Part shown: one piece after another, positions 27,658 through 40,610 of the stretch
How positions within the stretch are numbered: the first letter of the stretch is position 1
Layout of the letters: every line of letters begins with the position of its first letter
Source of the DNA: Prostheceraeus crozeri
Lineage: Eukaryota > Platyhelminthes > Polycladida > Euryleptidae
Assembly: GCA_907163375.1 (NCBI GenBank)
Contig: CAJQUW010009219.1
Location: forward strand, 246,001 to 310,000
DNA length: 64,000 nt
Direction of reading: 5' to 3'
Translations under genes and position numbers: made by a program
Notes under the pieces: generated by a model
What the model was told of the DNA's origin: nothing
Database searches by the model: none
What the model saw: the letters and a program-made list of their open reading frames with translations, nothing else

Positions 27658-28339
27658 ATTTGAACCAAAGATCGGCCATGATAAAATGATATTCTATTCT
27701 GAGGAAAAATGATATCATTTTATATCATCCTATTTTTGAAAAATAAAATGATATAAAATGATATCATCAAAAAATTTTGTTATTTGGTCTATTTCGTTTA
27801 CTCTACTCATGTCCTTCCGCACTGGTCCATTCATGTAGCGAAAAGCAACAGGCTATTGTCTGTCAGTCTGTCTATCACACAAATTGTCAAACAACTCATT
27901 AATAACACTGTCTAGATGTTTTTGAAGTCTTGACTGTAATCTAAATATTTTTAGACTTTTTCGTACTTTAGATGCTGTTGGCCTAACCAACTGCATATTG
28001 TAGACATATTTGTAATTCGAGTGTACAAAGCTTAAATCAAAACTTGCGATGTCTGATGTATAGGCCGTAGGCTCTCCCTAAGTTTTGATATGCAAGAAGC
28101 TTTGCATGACTAAACTGCTTTCTTCGGTCTTCCATTACTTGGAATATATCGATGCTGCATGCAATTTAATTTTAATTTCATTGCTAAGAGCAGCAAAAGT
28201 AGCATGGTAGCAGTGTAAATCGAAAAATTCGCATGACTAGATCTATCTGTGTTGTACGCCAAGGTATATTTCACTGAAAAATGGCATATTTTACTATAAA
28301 AAATAGAATGATATCATTGCCGATCATAGATTTGAACCA
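27658..28339. mobile_element. candidate DNA transposon with 10-bp flanking repeats
   Basis: ATTTGAACCA occurs at 27658-27667 and 28330-28339. Directly inside are imperfect inverted ends: AAGATCGGCCATGATAAAAT at the left, and CTATGATCGGCAATGATATC on the opposite strand at the right, both followed by TTCTATT. Nine- to ten-base target duplications suggest a Mutator-like element. The interior (about 660 bp) has no intact open frame. The left end also carries a nested palindrome of ATGATATCAT type. Confidence 0.5.
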
Positions 28340-30400
28340 GTGATCCCTCCAGTGATTGATCCCGTGGAGTCTCGGCATTCCAATCCCGGTCAAATTTATC
28401 GGTATCCCGAATCCCGGTAGGTCTCATTGTATGAAGCACATTAATATGGATTTACAGCTATAAAACAAATGCACAATAAAAAAGGCATTCAAATGTCTGT
28501 AAAGTTCGTCTCAATTAACTGTCAACCGATCAATCAGTGACAGTTTCTGGCACAGTGTTGGTGATTAATGGATGTTTGTTTCACAAACGTTTTACTTTAC
28601 GTACTCTATGCTTAATTGATTTTAGTTTTACGTGATTTGTTATTGTAAGACATTTCAGTTTTTAACAAAGTTCAACCATAATGTATTTTTCATGTACTGT
28701 TGAAAACTAGTTAATATTACAGTAGTTGAAATCGATTTGGGTCATTAAGATATTATTCCACAAATATGTCATGCGGCGACAGCATCGTTATTTTCCTTAA
28801 AAGTAAAGCAAAAAAAGGATCAGCTTCGTCTTTCAGCAATACTTTATGAGAAATAGTTATAAATTGATGAACATAAACGTGGGTAATTATGATTGTATTC
28901 CAAATTATGACAATATCCATTCGATTATTGCCCAAAGGTATCACTTAAATACCGAAGAGCAAATGACATGTTGTATTCACAATAAAGTTGAAAAGGTGGC
29001 ATAGTTGCCATCAGGCGACCTAAATTTAGTGAATCGATGTTTAACGTTAGCCACAGGTGGGGCATGGCTGTAATGTGATATCATGAATGACAAACATTTG
29101 ATGAAATTTGGGTAGAAAAGTTCGATCATGTTGGATTATGAAATATTCAATAAAAATTATTGCCAACTTCATAACGTCTATATTATTACAAATGTAGTAT
29201 ATTCGGATATTCTGCTAAATGAAAGCACAAGCCCAATCAGCAAAATTTGCTTGCATACTTAACCCGCAACAAAACTTATCATTACCTTTCGAAGAGAAAC
29301 AGGTAGCGATGGGGATCCCGATAGTTTTCCCAATCCCGACGTTTTGTCAATCCCGTACGTCTTGCGCAATCACTGCTCCGTTGATACGTAGCTCCTGATA
29401 AAGCTAATAAAGAGGTCGTTTTCCTCTCATTGTTTGCAAAATTATAAGAAGAGCAGCTTCTTATCCCTAATTTCCTATTGATTCTTTGTATCGATATACG
29501 TAGAATCGCTTTACGCAAGGTTTTTCTAAAACGCATCCTTTGTGTGCAGTGGGTTATTTACTGTATTTACATAACATTCATAGTGATGATTTATGCGATT
29601 TATTTGCAGACTACTTAGAGTTTAAGTGTGCTAATTATTCATAGCTCTACAGCTTATTTAACTTCACATTTCACAACTTCCATTTTTTTCTAAAATCAAT
29701 AATTCATTTTTCTATCTTAAGCAAAAAATCATGAAAAACATAAGAAAGAAAGAGAAAGTATAGCAAAAGTATAGCCGGATTCACCATCAAATTTGCCTCG
29801 CATACAGGATGCATAGAGTTGTTTCAGTAAGCTGCAGTCAGTGCTGCGCTCTACACAGCTGCTTCATCAACATAGGAGAGGCTAGGCCAGGGGTGCTCAA
29901 CTTTGTGAAGTAGCATTGCAACAGAAAGAGTCATAAACTGCGAGGCCTCACCCAAAAACTTGTAAATGAAAAATACCTTTGTTGTTGTGAAAAGCACAAT
30001 TCATCAGACGAAATCAGTTAATGTGAAACTTGATGCTGCTGAAACTCCTGCGCACTGAGGAGAAATATTCGGTGCAGCAGATGAAGCAACGAGCAGCATC
30101 ACGTTATTCAAATAACTGTGAATCATTTCAGTTGATGTGATTATCCGCAGAGCCAAATCGCTGTAAAGGGCGTACGCTAGTGAATTGAGATTTAGGGTCG
30201 ATAGCCGCAACATCAGACTAAAAGGGCTCTTTTAGTCATTTCTAATTCGTGACTTTTTCCTTGTGCTATGTTCGCGTAATTTATATTCTACCGGCCCTTG
30301 CAAGACGACTCTTGCTGAATGATTGTGGACGTGATTGATAAAACATTGCATTGAAATTGGAACAACTATTAAACAAATATTAGCTATTAACTATTGCAAA
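28340..30400. other. intron interior, nothing recognised
   Basis: No gene or classified element. Several AATCCCG-type words near 28370-28420 and 29310-29350 resemble the core of the minisatellite that follows, perhaps older fragments of it. Confidence 0.35.
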
Positions 30401-31629
30401 TCCCGGTATGCAGCTCACCAGAACATCAAATCCCGGTATACAGCTCACCAGAACATCAAATCTCGGTGTACAGCTCACCAGAACATCAAATCTCGGTATA
30501 CAGCTCACCAGAACATCAAATCCCGGTATACAGCACACCAGAACATCAAATCCCGGTATACAGCTCACCAGAACATCAAATCTCGGTATACAGCTCACCA
30601 GAACATCAAATCCCGGTATACAGCTCACCAGAACATCAAATCCCGGTATACAGCTCACCAGAACATCAAATCCCGGTATACAGCTCACCAGAACATCAAA
30701 TCCCGGTATACAGCTCACCAGAACATCAAATTTCGGTATACAGCACACCAGAACATCAAATCTCGGTATACAGCTCACCAGAACATCAAATCCCGGTATA
30801 CAGCTCACCAGAACATCAAATCTGGGTATACAGCTCACCAGAACATCAAATCTTGGTATACAGCTCACCAGAACATCAAATCCCGGTATACAGCTCACCA
30901 GAACATCAAATCCCGGTATACAGCTCACCAGAACATCAAATCCCGGTGTACAGCTCACCATAACATCAAATCCCGGTATACAGCTCACCAGAACATCAAA
31001 TCCCGGTATACAGCTCACCAGAACATCAAATCCCGGTGTACAGCTCACCAGAACATTAAATCCCGGTATACAGCTCACCAGAACATCAAATCCCGGTATA
31101 CAGCTCACCAGAACATCAAATCTCGGTATACAGCTCACCAGAACATCAAATCTCGGTATACAGCTCACCAGAACATCAAATCCCGGTATACAGCTCACCA
31201 GAACATCAAATCCCGGTATACAGCTCACCAGAACATCAAATCTCGGTATACAGCTCACCAGAACATCAAATCCCGGTATACAGCTCACCAGAACATCAAA
31301 TCCCGGTATACAGCTCACCAGAACATCAAATCCCGGTATACAGCACACCAGAACATAAAATCCCGGTATACAGCTCACCAGAACATCAAATCCCGGTGTA
31401 CAGCTCACCAGAACATTAAATCCCGGTATACAGCTCACCAGAACATCAAATCCCGGTATACAGCTCACCAGAACATCAAATCTCGGTATACAGCTCACCA
31501 GAACATCAAATCCCGGTATACAGCTCACCAGAACATCAAATCCCGGTATACAGCTCACCAGAACATCAAATCCCGGTATACAGCTCACCAGAACATCAAA
31601 TCCCGCTATACAGCTCACCAGAACATCAG
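30401..31629. repeat. 30-bp minisatellite, about 41 copies
   Basis: The unit (CAGCTCACCAGAACATCAAA then TCCCGGTATA) is repeated about 41 times with almost no length change. Variation is mostly C/T in TCCCGG versus TCTCGG and A/G in GTATA versus GTGTA. A block at 31021-31140 reappears at 31381-31500 with the same pattern of variants, which shows a 360-bp higher-order duplication. Because the unit is a multiple of three and lacks stops, several frames on both strands stay open; these are not genes. It lies in the large intron of the bHLH gene. Confidence 0.97.
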
Positions 31630-33099
31630 ATGTTCATGTGAATCTTGCATATTCAACCCGCATCCTTGCTGACTACATTTTTCTTTTCATTTTATTCTAT
31701 ATGGTATTTTCGTAAACCTTGAACTCATTTCATTGTCCACTGCAACTTCATCTGTGCATGTTTCGATTCAAGTTACGTATTGGCTTTCATTGAATTTCCA
31801 TTTCATTGCCATCTCTGACAGTGTTGACGGACTGTGTGATGCGGCACATCTGTACATTTGGGTATTTTCATATGAAAATAAAACCCTTCAAATTTTGACT
31901 GTTACATGTCGATCATCGTAACACTTGTCGAACCTCAAGGAGGATATTCGCGAGTTGCGATGAGTGACGTTAATTTATTTTCTAATTTGGGCTGTTCAGG
32001 CAGTTCGTTTCCACGAAGCTTATGTGATGAGTATGCATCGGATTCCACATATTCCTTTCTGCACACAAAGGCTCAGCATCGCAGTATTTCCGACGGAGTA
32101 AAAAAGAAATCAAATTATACGTAATTATACCAAATACTTAGCATATTCACTCCGCATGCATGTGCATGTCCTCTGCGTTTTTCACTGAGGGTTTTGTACA
32201 CTCGAACGTAAGGTAGTCTCTAAAATCAGTCCCGGTTTCCTTATTAGTACATTTTGTATACATTGTTATATGAAAAGTTAATTGCTCCCCTAACAAGGCC
32301 TCATATGGTCATCATTTTTTACGGTGGAAGCCATTAGATCTCCCTCTATAGCAATGAAAGAAATATTTCGACTGTTGTTGAGTTTGAAAGATCGATTTCA
32401 GCTTGCTTTTTTCGTTGCGACTCTGGTAATGATCTTTATGTTTAATTTTACTGGTTCCTTGCACTTGGGCTTGATATTTGTTCACCACTTATTCTTGTAA
32501 ATGTTGTATGCACTCATGATAACAAATGCAACATCATCATGAGATGTACAGCTCAGTATTTTGTTGCATATTTCCATACACTACATACAATGATTAATGT
32601 GATATCTAGTGATGAGTTGCACTACTGAACTCTAAGGTAGTTGCGAAATTGCTACATCCTCTCACGTGATGTGATTGCCTGGACGCGCAAGCGACTGTGA
32701 CTCATGAGGATCCTAGAGAGGGAGAGCAGAGGAAATCTGCATAACACGAACCACTTCTATTCAAGTGTTCTCGGCGCATTTGAAGTTTTGGAAGAAGTTG
32801 GCGGCATGGTATTAAAGTTGAGTAACGTGAAACTTGCAGCCAGTGATCCATACAGCGGTAAACCGATTCATTCGTGTAGAACTTCTGACGTTAAATGAGC
32901 GCATCAGTTTTCACGATAAATATGTGAAGCTGACAGCCAGCTGTGTTCCACTCAGAATATGCTCTGTAAAGCATCAATTTAATGATTCCAGTCGTATTTA
33001 GTGAATTAGTATTATCAGTCGTATTAGTCGTAATCAGTCGTATTTGGAGAAATTAATAATGTTCAATAATTCGTGAAATTCCATTGGTGTGAAGAGAAA
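31630..33099. other. intron interior, nothing recognised
   Basis: No coding exon or classified repeat seen. Confidence 0.4.
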
Positions 33100-33440
33100 T
33101 GACGGGATAGGGAATTGACACATTGGAGGTACGATAAAGTGGAAGCGATGAGCAAGAAAGTGAGAAAGGTTAGACTAAGATGGTACGGGCATGTGATGCG
33201 GAGAGATGATCGACACATGGGATGGAATGTGATGACGATGGAGCTGCCAGGGACGAGGAGGCATGGAAGAGAGAAACGAAGAATATATGGATGTGCTCAA
33301 GGAAGACATGAAAATGATTGGAGTAAATTGTTGCACGACCAGGATGGGATGCATGGGGGAAGAGGATCCGCTGTGGCTACCCCTAACTCGGTGGGGAAGT
33401 GCGGAAGGACAAAGAAGAAGGAGACTTTGCAAAGTTTGGC
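33100..33440 (+). mobile_element. LINE fragment, C-terminal end of a reverse-transcriptase ORF
   Basis: The translation includes KVRLRWYGHVMRRDDRHMGW, then GTRRHGREKRR in one frame and YMDVLKEDMKMIGV in the next. This is the well-known R-W-x-G-H-V-x-R ... G-R-x-R-G-R-P-K-x-R-W-x-D-x-x-x-x-D-M end of RTE-like LINE polyproteins. It is a short frameshifted remnant with no catalytic domains. Confidence 0.75.
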
Positions 33441-36221
33441 ATGGGTTGGATGAAGTTGAATTATATGAGTGGTTATGAATACATTCAAGAGAAAACAAGG
33501 TAAAAAACAACTTAGTCGGGTGCGGTGGAATAAAATTGAGGCATGGGACAGTAAACAGAATACGGTAGTTCTTTGTATTTCACTTGTGAGGAGGGATGTC
33601 AGTTAACACATGAGGGAGCGCCTGTCCTCTTTTTCTTTACGCGGCTCCGGTAACAAAACTACTTGGCACTGCCTAGTCATGTCATCGGGTATGGCACATC
33701 TTGACGCTTTGACTTGCATTAATGGGTTCCAGCAGGATGCTTCCACCACATCTTTTGGAAAGGAAACTCTCCAATGAGACGTCCCAGGTGCTCGCTATTG
33801 CTCCCGTTTGATGACATTTACTTTCTCCAACGTCTACCGAAATTGCTCCATCTAACGTGCGATTTTCTCAAGCCGACGGATGCTAAAACCGCGGATCAGT
33901 TTGTTCATCTGCATAAAGTCGTTCTGGAGAAATAAAAGATGTATGAAAACATGAAATTATGTTAATATTTTATTATTGTGTTATATGTATAGAATTAAGT
34001 AAGAGATTGTAGCAGCATAGATGATGCAGCAAGAATTATTGATACTTAGAAATCTTTTTTATGCTGTGTCTTTAGCACAATCTGACTAATGGTTAGTTCG
34101 ATCGCACTATTTCGAAAGTAGCATCGATGCGAATTTCAGGATTTTCATCGACTACTGGGTGAAATCTCGCACATGGGCGACATAACTATCTCAGTAATGG
34201 CTAATTTACAAAGTGCATGTGCATGTGTATATCTTTATGAGCGTGATTTTGAATCTTTTCATTGGTCCAAAAGAGATAAAATAAACATCATGTGTTTTTC
34301 TATGAAAAAATTCTTACACCACGTTTCCTGCCATACGATACGATGTACATATTATGTTCTCAAGAAAGTTTTGTTTCCAGATGTGATTAATGCCACAAAA
34401 CGCCAGAAAACTTAGTTGAAAAATACGATGCCTCTTTCACAAGATAAATAACGATCATTCACTTTTGATAACACACACTGCTACTTCAGGAAATCAGGGT
34501 TATGTGGTATAGAACGTAACAAAGTTCAGATCGACTCAAAGGCATTAGTAAGTATTCGTAGTGCTTCCTCAAACTGTAGCTTATCGAGACTGTGTTAGCC
34601 GGAGCTGGAGTCTTATCAACTTATTCCGAGGACTCTGACTCTACCTTGGAGTTCGAAAAGCAAAAAATATCGACATTGGATTCGCTGCCTCATTGTCCAT
34701 CACTCTCAGGGCAACGATGTGCGAGTAAATAAGAGAAAGACATAGACTTGTTCTCATTCTACTTCAATGAATGAACTTGGCGCATCGTCGGAAAGACTGA
34801 GTACTCAGTGCAATTTTTAATTCAATTTTGTTACTTCAGAGTTTGCTATTCTTTCAGTGTAAGAGCCAGGCTTACTGATCGAAAGGAATTTCACTCTCAT
34901 TTCTTAGATTCCATCTCTCCTACCATATGCCATGGATTCCTCAATAGTAGTGGCCAGGATGGGAAACTGTAAAGTTTCTCTCATCGCAACTATACGCAAG
35001 AAATGTCACTTTTCGGGAAGCAAATTTTCTCTTACACTTGTGTGATATCGCAAAATAGCGAGAATCACTGATCAAGCGATGAGCATTGAGACCTACAGCA
35101 TGTTGGTCAATGGTCAAACCAATGGAAGGAACAAGTAAAATAGATAAGCAATGTTTCCGTTTGACAACACATAACGCTTGAAAGCATTAATTTAATTAGA
35201 AATTATATCTGGAAAATCGATTAGATGTGTGTTTGCATGCCTTCCTTTACCTAGCCACACATTTTACATTACTTCTCTATGAGGATCTGACGATGCCTTG
35301 TTTCGGAACCGACTCTGCTAAAGAATCGGCGGGGAGTATCCAACTGGTTCACTGAAAATTAGCACCGATTGTGATATTGGCACCGCATTGTTTTCTGTTT
35401 GAATAAAGTTCCAAAACCAAGTTCATGACATGAAAATGAAATAGACGTGTGAGCGCTTACTCAGATGGTGTCAATATTCCTGCATGGTCATCAAAGATTT
35501 ATCTATCCAGACTGCAACATGACTATAGACTCCTGTCCCTGGCTGGCAAAAGAAATATTCAACTGCAAGAATGTGAAGCTTTTGTGCAGTGTTCTTCCAT
35601 ACAGTTATGAGGTCAGTGTGATGAGAAGCAAGTCACATCACAGTCTGCTTTCTTCTGTAAATCAGTCTTCTGTTAAGCAGTTATTCCTCAAAAAGCATTG
35701 CTATGAATCTAAATCTAACCTAGGTAGCATGTGAACGGTTCTCAGAAGCTGTAATTTTTATCGGAAGATAAGATTGAGAATAGGTGATGATCGATCATTG
35801 AAACGTTCTTGAAACAAAACATCATCTGAACGATGACTGTATACTTTGCCCTATGAAGCGATTATTTGTGAGTCCTCTTATGATAAGTTGTGAGGTCTCT
35901 GTTGATTGTCCTTAAATGATTAAATAATTTTCATGAAGAAAATTCTCATTGTCATTTGCTGTTATTTCAATAGTTGATAAAGGAATTCGTGTGACAATTA
36001 CACTCACGATGCTTGCGCAGTAAATAACTAAACATGTCAGTCCGGGTGCAGATAATAATTTACCTCAAAATCCAATACATTCCGTCCTTCCATCAGAGTA
36101 TTGATACCGTCACCGGTTCCTTGAAATTCGGGAACATATTAACCCATACTGCTCGGCTCCGAATAACAAATCCTTGCACAAATGTTACTAAGATTTTTCC
36201 CACTTGGTTCGGTCCTCGTCC
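33441..36221. other. intron interior, little recognised
   Basis: Near 34605-34670 a segment with GGAGTCTTATCAAC and GGACTCTGACTCT resembles the hAT-like hairpin element at 50944-51125. Otherwise nothing is recognised. Confidence 0.4.
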
Positions 36222-36480
36222 CTATTTGAAGTCAGTTGGTTCATATTTTGGCCGTATTTGAAGCGCAGCGGTTCGTATTTTGGCCCTATTTGAAGCGCAG
36301 TTGGTTCATATTTTGGCCCTATTTGAAGCGCAGCGGTTCGTATTTTGGCCCTATTTGAAGCGCAGTTGGTTCATATTTTGGCCCTATTTGAAGCGCAAAG
36401 GTTCGTATTTTGGCCCCTTTGAGTCGCGGAAGATCGTATTTGTCCTATTTAAGTCCACTAGGATCGTGTTTTGGCCACTT
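36222..36480 (+). repeat. 33-bp minisatellite, first block in plus orientation
   Basis: About seven copies of a unit containing GGTTCATATTTTGGCCCTAT and TTGAAGCGCAG. They are the reverse complement of the block that follows. The last copies diverge (GATCGTATTTG...). Confidence 0.9.
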
Positions 36481-36565
36481 TAGGTGCAGTAGGATAGGGA
36501 TTTGGTCGAAGGTTGTGGATGCAAGGTCGGAAAGGAGGTTGGGAGGTGAACAAAGGAGAGACCGA
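36481..36565. other. turn-around between the two minisatellite orientations
   Basis: About 85 bp of non-repeat, purine-rich sequence (GGTTGGGAGGTGAACAAAGG) separates the two inverted repeat blocks. Confidence 0.7.
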
Positions 36566-39290
36566 TGCGCCTCAAATAGGGCCAAAATATGAACCAACTG
36601 CGCCTCAAGTAGGGCCAAAATGTTAACCAACCGCGTCTCAAGTAGGGCCAAAATATGAACCAACTGCGCTTTAAATAGGGCCAAAATATGAACCAACTGC
36701 GCGTCTCAAGTAGGGCCAAAATATGAACCAACTGCGCGTCTCAAGTAGGGCCAAAATATGAACCAACTGCGCGTCTCAAGTAGGGCCAAAATATGAACCA
36801 ACTACGCGTCTCAAGTAGGGCCAAAATATGAGCCAACTGCGCCTCAAATAAAGCTAAAATATGAGCCAACTGCGCTTTAAATAGGGCCAAAATATGAACC
36901 AACTGCGCTTTAAATAGGGCCAAAATATGAACCAACTGCGCTTTAAATAGGGCCAAAATATGAACCAACTGCGCGTCTCAAGTAGGGCCAAAATATGAAC
37001 CAACTGCGCGTCTCAAGTAGGGCCAAAATATGAACCTACTGCGCCTCAAGTAGGGCCAAAATATGAACCAACTGCGCCTCAAGTAGGTCCAAAATATGAA
37101 CCAACTGCGCGTCTCAAGTAGGGCCAAAATATGAACCAACTGCGCCTCAAATAAAGCTAAAATATGAGCCAACTGCGCTTTAAATAGGGCCATAATATGA
37201 ACCAACTGCGCGTCTCAAGTAGGGCCAAAATATGAACCAACTGCGCGTCTCAAGTAGGGCCAAAATATGAACCAACTGCGCGTCTCAAGTAGGGCCAAAA
37301 TATGAACCAACTGCGTCTCAAGTAGGTCCAAAATATGAACCAACTGCGCTTTAAATAGGGCCATAATATGAACCAACTGCGCGTCTCAAGTAGGGCCAAA
37401 ATATGAACCAACTGCGCGTCTCAAGTAGGGCCAAAATATGAACCAACTGCGTCTCAAGTAGGTCCAAAATATGAACCAACTGCGCGTCTGAAGTAGGGCC
37501 AAAATATGAACCAACTGCGCCTCAAATAGGGCCAAAATATGAACCAACTGCGCCTCAAGTAGGGCCAAAATATGAACCTACTGCGCCTCAAGTAGGGCCA
37601 AAATATGAACCAACTGCGCCTCAAGTAGGGCCAAAATATGAACCAACTGCGCGTCTCAAGTAGGGCCAAAATATGAACCAACTGCGCGTCTCAAGTAGGG
37701 CCAAAATATGAACCAACTGCGCGTCTCAAGTAGGGCCAAAATATGAACCTACTGCGCCTCAAGTAGGGCCAAAATATGAACCAACTGCGCCTCAAGTAGG
37801 GCCAAAATATGAACCAACTGCGCGTCTCAAGTAGGGCCAAAATATGAACCAACTGCGCGTCTCAAGTAGGGCCAAAATATGAACCAACTGCGCGTCTCAA
37901 GTAGGGCCAAAATATGAACCAACTGCGCGTCTCAAGTAGGGCCAAAATATGAACCAACTGCGCCTCAAGTAGGGCCAAAATATGAACCAACTGCGCGTCT
38001 CAAGTAGGGCCAAAATATGAACCAACTGCGCGTCTCAAGTAGGGCCAAAATATGAACCTACTGCGCCTCAAGTAGGGCCAAAATATGAACCAACTGCGCC
38101 TCAAATAAAGCTAAAATATGAGCGAACTGCGCTTTAAATAGGGCCAAAATATGAACCAACTGCGCGTCTCAAGTAGGGCCAAAATATGAACCAACTGCGC
38201 GTCTCAAATAAAGCCAAAATATGAACCAACTGCGCGTCTCAAGTAGGGCCAAAATATGAACCTACTGCGCCTCAAGTAGGGCCAAAATATGAACCAACTG
38301 CGCCTCAAATAAAGCTAAAATATGAGCCAACTGCGCTTTAAATAGGGCCATAATATGAACCAACTGCGCGTCTCAAGTAGGGCCAAAATATGAACCAACT
38401 GCGCCTCAAGTAGGGCCAAAATATGAACCAACTGCGCCTCAAGTAGGGCCAAAATATGAACCAACTGCGCGTCACAAGTAGGGCCAAAATATGAACCTAC
38501 TGCGCCTCAAGTAGGGCCAAAATATGAACCAACTGCGCGTTTCAAATAAAGCTAAAATATGAGCGAACTGCGCTTTAAATAGGGCCAAAATATGAACCAA
38601 CTGCGCGTCTCAAGTAGGGCCAAAATATGAACCAACTACGCGTCTCAAGTAGGGCCAAAATATGAACTAACTGCGCGTCTCAAGTAGGGCCAAAATATGA
38701 ACCAACTGCGCCTCAAGTAGGGCCAAAATATGAACCAACTGCGCCTCAAATAAAGCTAAAATATGAGCGAACTGCGCTTTAAATAGGGCCAAAATATGAA
38801 CCAACTGCGCGTCTCAAGTAGGGCCAAAATATGAACCAACTGCGCGTCTCATGTAGGGCCAAAATATGAACCAACTGCGCGCCTCAAATAAAGCTAAAAT
38901 ATGAGCCAACTGCGCTTTAAATAGGGCCAAAATATGAACCAACTGCGCTTTAAATAGGGCCAAAATATGAACCAAGTGCGCTTTAAATAGGGCCAAAATA
39001 TGAACCAACTGCGCGTCTCAAGTAGGGCCAAAATATGAACCAACTGCGCGTCTCAAGTAGGGCCAAAATATGAACCTACTGCGCCTCAAGTAGGGCCAAA
39101 ATATGAACCAACTGCGCGTCTCAAGTAGGTCCAAAATATGAACCAACTGCGCGTCTCAAGTAGGGCCAAAATATGAACCAACTGCGCCTCAAGTAGGTCC
39201 AAAATATGAACCAACTGCGCGTCTCAAGTAGGGCCAAAATATGAACCAACTGCGCTTTAAATAGGGCCGAGGGCCGAACCATGAACCGTG
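36566..39290 (-). repeat. 33-35-bp minisatellite, main block in reverse orientation, about 80 copies
   Basis: Units contain GGGCCAAAATATGAACCAAC then TGCGC. They come in three main forms by the following word: CTCAAGTA (33 bp), GTCTCAAGTA (35 bp) and TTTAAATA (33 bp). A composite AAGCTAAAATATGAGC + TTTAAATAGGG recurs at about 36845, 37145, 38105, 38310, 38535, 38750 and 38890, which marks higher-order units. Short open frames inside are by-products. Confidence 0.97.
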
Positions 39291-40384
39291 TGCGCGTCAA
39301 TTGGGAAAAATCTAACTACTAGTGTTATCTGCGACATCAGTCTCCCAGAATATCCATTCATAAATTCTGCTATCAAGGAATCCGTGCATATACATACCTT
39401 TTCGTGTGTTTACTGATCGCCATCTGACTGAGATGTCAGGGCATTCGCTTTCAGTGAACGTATTTATTGTTGTTTCTCTCGTTCTGTACAGTTTTAAAAG
39501 ACGCAAATTCGTTGTCTTTGCGTGTCGTTCTCTTTTTTTCTCCAGGCATGTCATGTTGATTACTGCATCATTCTCGATGCGAAACTTCCGAGGTGAATTC
39601 TGTTTAGATTTGTTGCGCAGTAGATATGAAGGTAAACAAAGTCAACAAACATTGTAGTTGCAAGTAGTGTTACGCAATAGTCGATAGACAGAATGACCTC
39701 TGAAGGTTGACAAATTCAAGTTTTATACAAAACAATATGTCTTGCTGCATGTCTCTCACGGAGCATAGCCTGTGCGGAATGTTCGTTGATACAGTGAATG
39801 TCCTTATTTGAAGGCGCAGTTGATGCGGGTAATGTATGTCATTGACTTTCACAGATATCTTTGTAAACAGTTGGTGTTCAGCAGACGATGCTACGTTGCA
39901 TGTACAAGATGGTGTATAATGCGGCAATTGACTTACAATTAGGTTGAAATCTCTACCATATACTCTACAAATACTGCTGTGTACTGTAAATATATCAATT
40001 CAGGAACACATAGATCGAAACAATCACGTCCATTAGATGCTTTGCTTGTTAATGAAACCGCGCATTTTGCCGAATTCATATCTTTATTTCTCTAAATGCC
40101 TTTTACCGATCTTCTCTACGGAGAACACCCGGTAGAAAGAATCCAAATTATTGACAAGTGGGGAGTACAAATGCATGATAAAATGTTAAGTTCATCTGTC
40201 ACAGCTTTTCGTGTAATTGGATGTAATGGCGATCGTAGATATCTACGTGATAAATTCTCCATTTTTGAAAAAAGCCTTGTAAACCATAGACTATGTAAAA
40301 AACCGACAGGATGACGACATTATAGCAATGTGAATACGATTTTTGCACGACATTGAAAATATAGAACGAGCGGAGCGATTTAGT
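39291..40384. other. intron interior, nothing recognised
   Basis: No exon or classified repeat seen. Confidence 0.4.
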
Positions 40385-40610
40385 GTTAGGATAGTTCAGT
40401 TGTTTAAGGGCCGCGTTTCGCTACAGATATGCAGAAGGTCCTGGGTTCGAGTCTGTCTTGTTAGGAAGATACCACCACTCTCACTAGAGGTTACTAATGC
40501 TAACCCTGGTGAGAGTTGCGAGTGTGTGACGGCAGTCCCACCTTTAGCTCTGTGGTATGGCTCGTTACCTTTGGTGGGGTAGCATTGAGTCAAAAATAGC
40601 TTTGTAAATT
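40385..40610 (+). mobile_element. tRNA-derived SINE, another family, plus strand
   Basis: An A-box-like segment (TAGTTCAGTTGTTTAAGGGC) and a clear B box (GGTTCGAGTC) about 50 bases apart, followed by a body of about 150 bp with TGGTATGGCTCGTTACC. The pol III promoter layout supports a SINE. Confidence 0.65.

Noticed and set aside
30335-31672. Long open frames of 445, 412, 316 and 189 codons on both strands
   Set aside because: They are by-products of a 30-bp tandem repeat whose unit is a multiple of three and lacks stops; no unique coding sequence is included.
36280-39008. Series of 60-84-codon frames with MVHILALFKAQ-type repeats
   Set aside because: These are translations of the 33-35-bp minisatellite, broken by its unit-length changes, and not genes.
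30401-39290. CRISPR-like array
   Set aside because: Both arrays are continuous tandem repeats without unique spacers, in animal intron DNA.
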